The notes below the pieces were generated by a model that did not search any database, was not told the DNA's origin, and saw nothing but the letters and a program-made list of their open reading frames with translations. From NCBI RefSeq assembly GCF_014199305.1, contig NZ_JACIJK010000002.1, forward strand, positions 310,001-374,000: a stretch of DNA of 64,000 nt, read 5' to 3'. The translations under genes were made by a program, and so were the position numbers. Source of the stretch: Sphingomonas aerophila (GTDB taxonomy: Bacteria; Pseudomonadota; Alphaproteobacteria; Sphingomonadales; Sphingomonadaceae). Shown in pieces: positions 62,225-64,000 of the stretch. Numbering within the stretch: the first letter of the stretch is position 1; the number at the start of each line of letters is the position of its first letter.

Positions 62225-63592
62225 TTAGGCTGCGGGCAGCTGGAGGATCGCGAGCGTTCCGCCGCTGGTAGCCTCGGCCAACCTGAAGCTTCCGCGGTTT
62301 CGGGCGGCGAAGTCGCGAACGATGCTGAGGCCAAGTCCCGCACCTCCCGTGTCGCGATTACGTGAGGCGTCACCCCGTTCAAAGGGGCGCAGCAGGCGCT
62401 CACGGTCGACAAGCGGAATGCCCGGACCATCATCCGAAACCGATATGCAGACGCTTGCGGCAGTTCGCTCGACGGAGACAACCCCGCCACCCGCATAGTC
62501 GATCGCATTCTGAAGAAGGTTTTCGATTGCCCGTCGGAAGGCGAGCGGCGGTGCTGACACAAGCGCATCTTCGCCGTGGACGAGGCAAGACGACGAACCG
62601 CGTCCCTGCATCTCCTGAACGATGTCGGCGAGCACTGGCTTAATGTTCAGTAGTTCCGGTTGAGCTGCCGCGTCCCGCGCGAACGTTAGTACCTCGCCGA
62701 TCATGGCCTGCATGCGTTCGATGTCGGCGATCATACGCGTGCGCTGAGGTTCGGGCGCGGCCTCGACGCGTAATCTCAAGCCGGTCATGGGCGTACGCAG
62801 GTCGTGCGCTATGGCAGTCAGCATGCGTGCACGCTCCGCCGCCTCGGTCGCCAGTCGCTTGCGCATGGCGCCGATCGCCGCGGCGGCTTCGCGCAGTTCG
62901 CGGGGTCCTTCTTCGGGCACTGCGTCAGCGCTGTCACCGAGTGAGCTGGCGAGTGCGCGGAACGGACGCGTCAGGCGGCGCGCGAAGATCCACGCCAAGG
63001 GAATGAGCAGCAGCAACGTGATCGCGAGCGACATGACGATGTTGCGCTGCCACCCGGTCAGGAAAGGCCGGACAGGTTGGACGTTCAGCCACTTCCCATC
63101 CTTTCGCAGGACGCTCAACGCGAAGCCGGGCCGCAGCAGCCCGAGCGCGGACTTCCGGTAGGCGTCGGGCTCCTTTCTCGGATCGATCATGTCGAACAGA
63201 CCCTTTCCGTGTTGTCGGAAGATGACGGTCTCTCCGGCGATGGAGTCCTCCGGAAACGGCGCGCTGAAGCCTTTCTCACGAGCGCGGATGCCGACCTGTT
63301 CTTCCTTTTCGAGCAAAGTTACTGTGACAGATCGCGGTGCCCGATGCAGTTCTACCGCGATCAGCCCCTCCAATTGGGGCACGCGTGTGCCGGGCAACGG
63401 CTCGCCGGCCACCTCTCGCTCGAACTCGGGCGAGGGATGGTGCAAAGCCGCAAGCGCTTCTGCCGCACTCATCCGAAGCGGCGGCGGCGGTGGCGCAAGT
63501 ACGACTATCGTCCCGGTCGTCGCGACGCTCAGGATGGCCACGGCGACTCCGAAGCCGCCGATCGACATCAGCGCGCTTAGCGGGCGCCTCAC
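62225..63592 (-). CDS. Sensor histidine kinase
   Basis: A 455-residue kinase with two membrane helices (about 10-35 and 184-204) flanking a periplasmic domain of roughly 150 residues, a HAMP linker beginning RRLTRPFRAL, the dimerisation/phosphoacceptor box TAIAHDLRTPMTGL (His about 263), and an ATPase domain with LLQNAIDYA, DDGPGIP and GGAGLGLSIV. A GTG start at 63592 overlaps the stop of the response regulator gene, so the pair is co-translated. The signal is unknown; the position next to lacZ could mean carbohydrate sensing, but this is speculation. Confidence 0.92.
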   Translation of the reverse strand: MRRPLSALMSIGGFGVAVAILSVATTGTIVVLAPPPPPLRMSAAEALAALHHPSPEFEREVAGEPLPGTRVPQLEGLIAVELHRAPRSVTVTLLEKEEQVGIRAREKGFSAPFPEDSIAGETVIFRQHGKGLFDMIDPRKEPDAYRKSALGLLRPGFALSVLRKDGKWLNVQPVRPFLTGWQRNIVMSLAITLLLLIPLAWIFARRLTRPFRALASSLGDSADAVPEEGPRELREAAAAIGAMRKRLATEAAERARMLTAIAHDLRTPMTGLRLRVEAAPEPQRTRMIADIERMQAMIGEVLTFARDAAAQPELLNIKPVLADIVQEMQGRGSSSCLVHGEDALVSAPPLAFRRAIENLLQNAIDYAGGGVVSVERTAASVCISVSDDGPGIPLVDRERLLRPFERGDASRNRDTGGAGLGLSIVRDFAARNRGSFRLAEATSGGTLAILQLPAA

Positions 63593-64000
63593 CCCGCACG
63601 CACCGCTGGCGCGAGACGGTACCCGACGCCGCGTACCGTTTCAATGATCGGGGCGGGGTCGGCATCGGCCAGCTTACGACGCAGGCGGCTTATTGCGATG
63701 TCCATGGCTCGGTCGTAGGACGCTACATCCAACCCGCGCGCGAGGTCGAGCAGAGCGTCTCGGGTCAGGATCCGTCCCGAGCTCCGAACGAATGCGGCTA
63801 GGAGGGCATGCTCGCCCTCGCTCAGAGCGACAGGACGCCCGGCGGGATCGCGCAATCGCCGTTCCTCGGCGTTCAGCCACCAACCTCCGAACGTCGCGCC
63901 TCCCCTGGCTTGCTCCGGATCGGGCTTGTCCGCCACGGGCCGCCGAAGCAGTGCTCGAACCCGGGCCAGAAGTTCACGGGGCTCGAACGGCTTCGTGAGA
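63589..64000 (-). CDS. OmpR-family response regulator (5' part outside the window)
   Basis: The gene runs in from beyond position 64000; about 137 residues of the C-terminal part are visible. It opens with the end of a receiver domain (LTKPFEPRELLARVRALLRR, with the conserved Lys-Pro) and continues into a winged-helix DNA-binding domain with SEGEHALLAAFVRSSGRILT and the final RGVGYRLAP typical of OmpR/PhoB proteins. It pairs with the kinase gene that overlaps its stop. Target promoters are unknown. Confidence 0.92.
   Translation of the reverse strand, partial: LTKPFEPRELLARVRALLRRPVADKPDPEQARGGATFGGWWLNAEERRLRDPAGRPVALSEGEHALLAAFVRSSGRILTRDALLDLARGLDVASYDRAMDIAISRLRRKLADADPAPIIETVRGVGYRLAPAVRAG

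Noticed and set aside
1-64000. CRISPR array or prophage
   Set aside because: No regularly spaced direct repeats, Cas proteins, or phage structural or lysis genes were seen.

Overview
The window is a GC-rich chromosomal segment of an alphaproteobacterium, almost certainly a sphingomonad (Sphingomonas or a close relative). The basis is gene content: a pyruvate dehydrogenase E1-beta with an N-terminal lipoyl domain, a CobA/DUF2849/CysI/DUF934/CysH sulfate-assimilation operon, a TonB-ExbB-ExbD-ExbD operon, DUF6356, DUF1285, UPF0262 and SleB-type wall hydrolases, in sequence very rich in GC at third codon positions. The genus is an inference; no rRNA is present.

Layout. 1-8.9 kb: an SH3-like secreted protein (cut by the window edge), a small protein with a possible stress promoter, a PilZ protein, a nitronate monooxygenase, a glycosyltransferase, an alpha/beta hydrolase, SelO, an AstD-type dehydrogenase and a GH5 mannanase-like enzyme. 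9.0-12.9 kb: a tightly overlapping sulfate-reduction operon behind a structured leader. 13-19 kb: a Tat-signal SDR, a TonB-like protein, dnaB, UPF0262, a GH25-like protein lacking its catalytic Glu, cytidine deaminase and a squalene/phytoene-synthase-like protein. 19.2-22.5 kb: a TadG/TadE/TadE pilus-assembly operon. 22.5-36.7 kb: pdhA-pdhB, an MFS exporter, cysK, a wall hydrolase, a MerR/acyl-CoA dehydrogenase pair, hisI, an FAD/NAD oxidoreductase, purF, an SDR and dcd. 37.2-39.8 kb: the main TonB energy-transduction operon. 40-55.5 kb: housekeeping genes (folB, a CoA-pyrophosphatase, cca, a GGDEF-EAL protein, parC, a glycosyltransferase, a kynurenine-pathway pair, purC, purS, purQ, a queuosine-precursor transporter).

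At 55.6 kb a tRNA-Arg(TCT) marks a change of character. Beyond it lie an unrecognised protein, a MerR regulator without metal-site cysteines, an intact IS6-family element next to a broken one, a secreted GH2 beta-galactosidase whose last residues are encoded by an IS inverted repeat, and a two-component system cut by the window edge. This stretch looks like accessory DNA reshaped by IS6 activity.

How the genes fit together: sulfate reduction (cobA to cysH) feeds cysteine synthase (cysK); purF, purC, purS and purQ supply purine synthesis; the TonB operon energises outer-membrane uptake, probably including breakdown products released by the exported GH5 and GH2 glycosidases; the Tad proteins, PilZ protein, GGDEF-EAL protein and glycosyltransferases point to surface attachment and c-di-GMP control. 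No complete new defence or mobile system was found. The most unusual items are the structured leader of the sulfur operon, the GH25 pseudoenzyme, the IS-derived C-terminus of the beta-galactosidase, and two candidate general-stress promoters.
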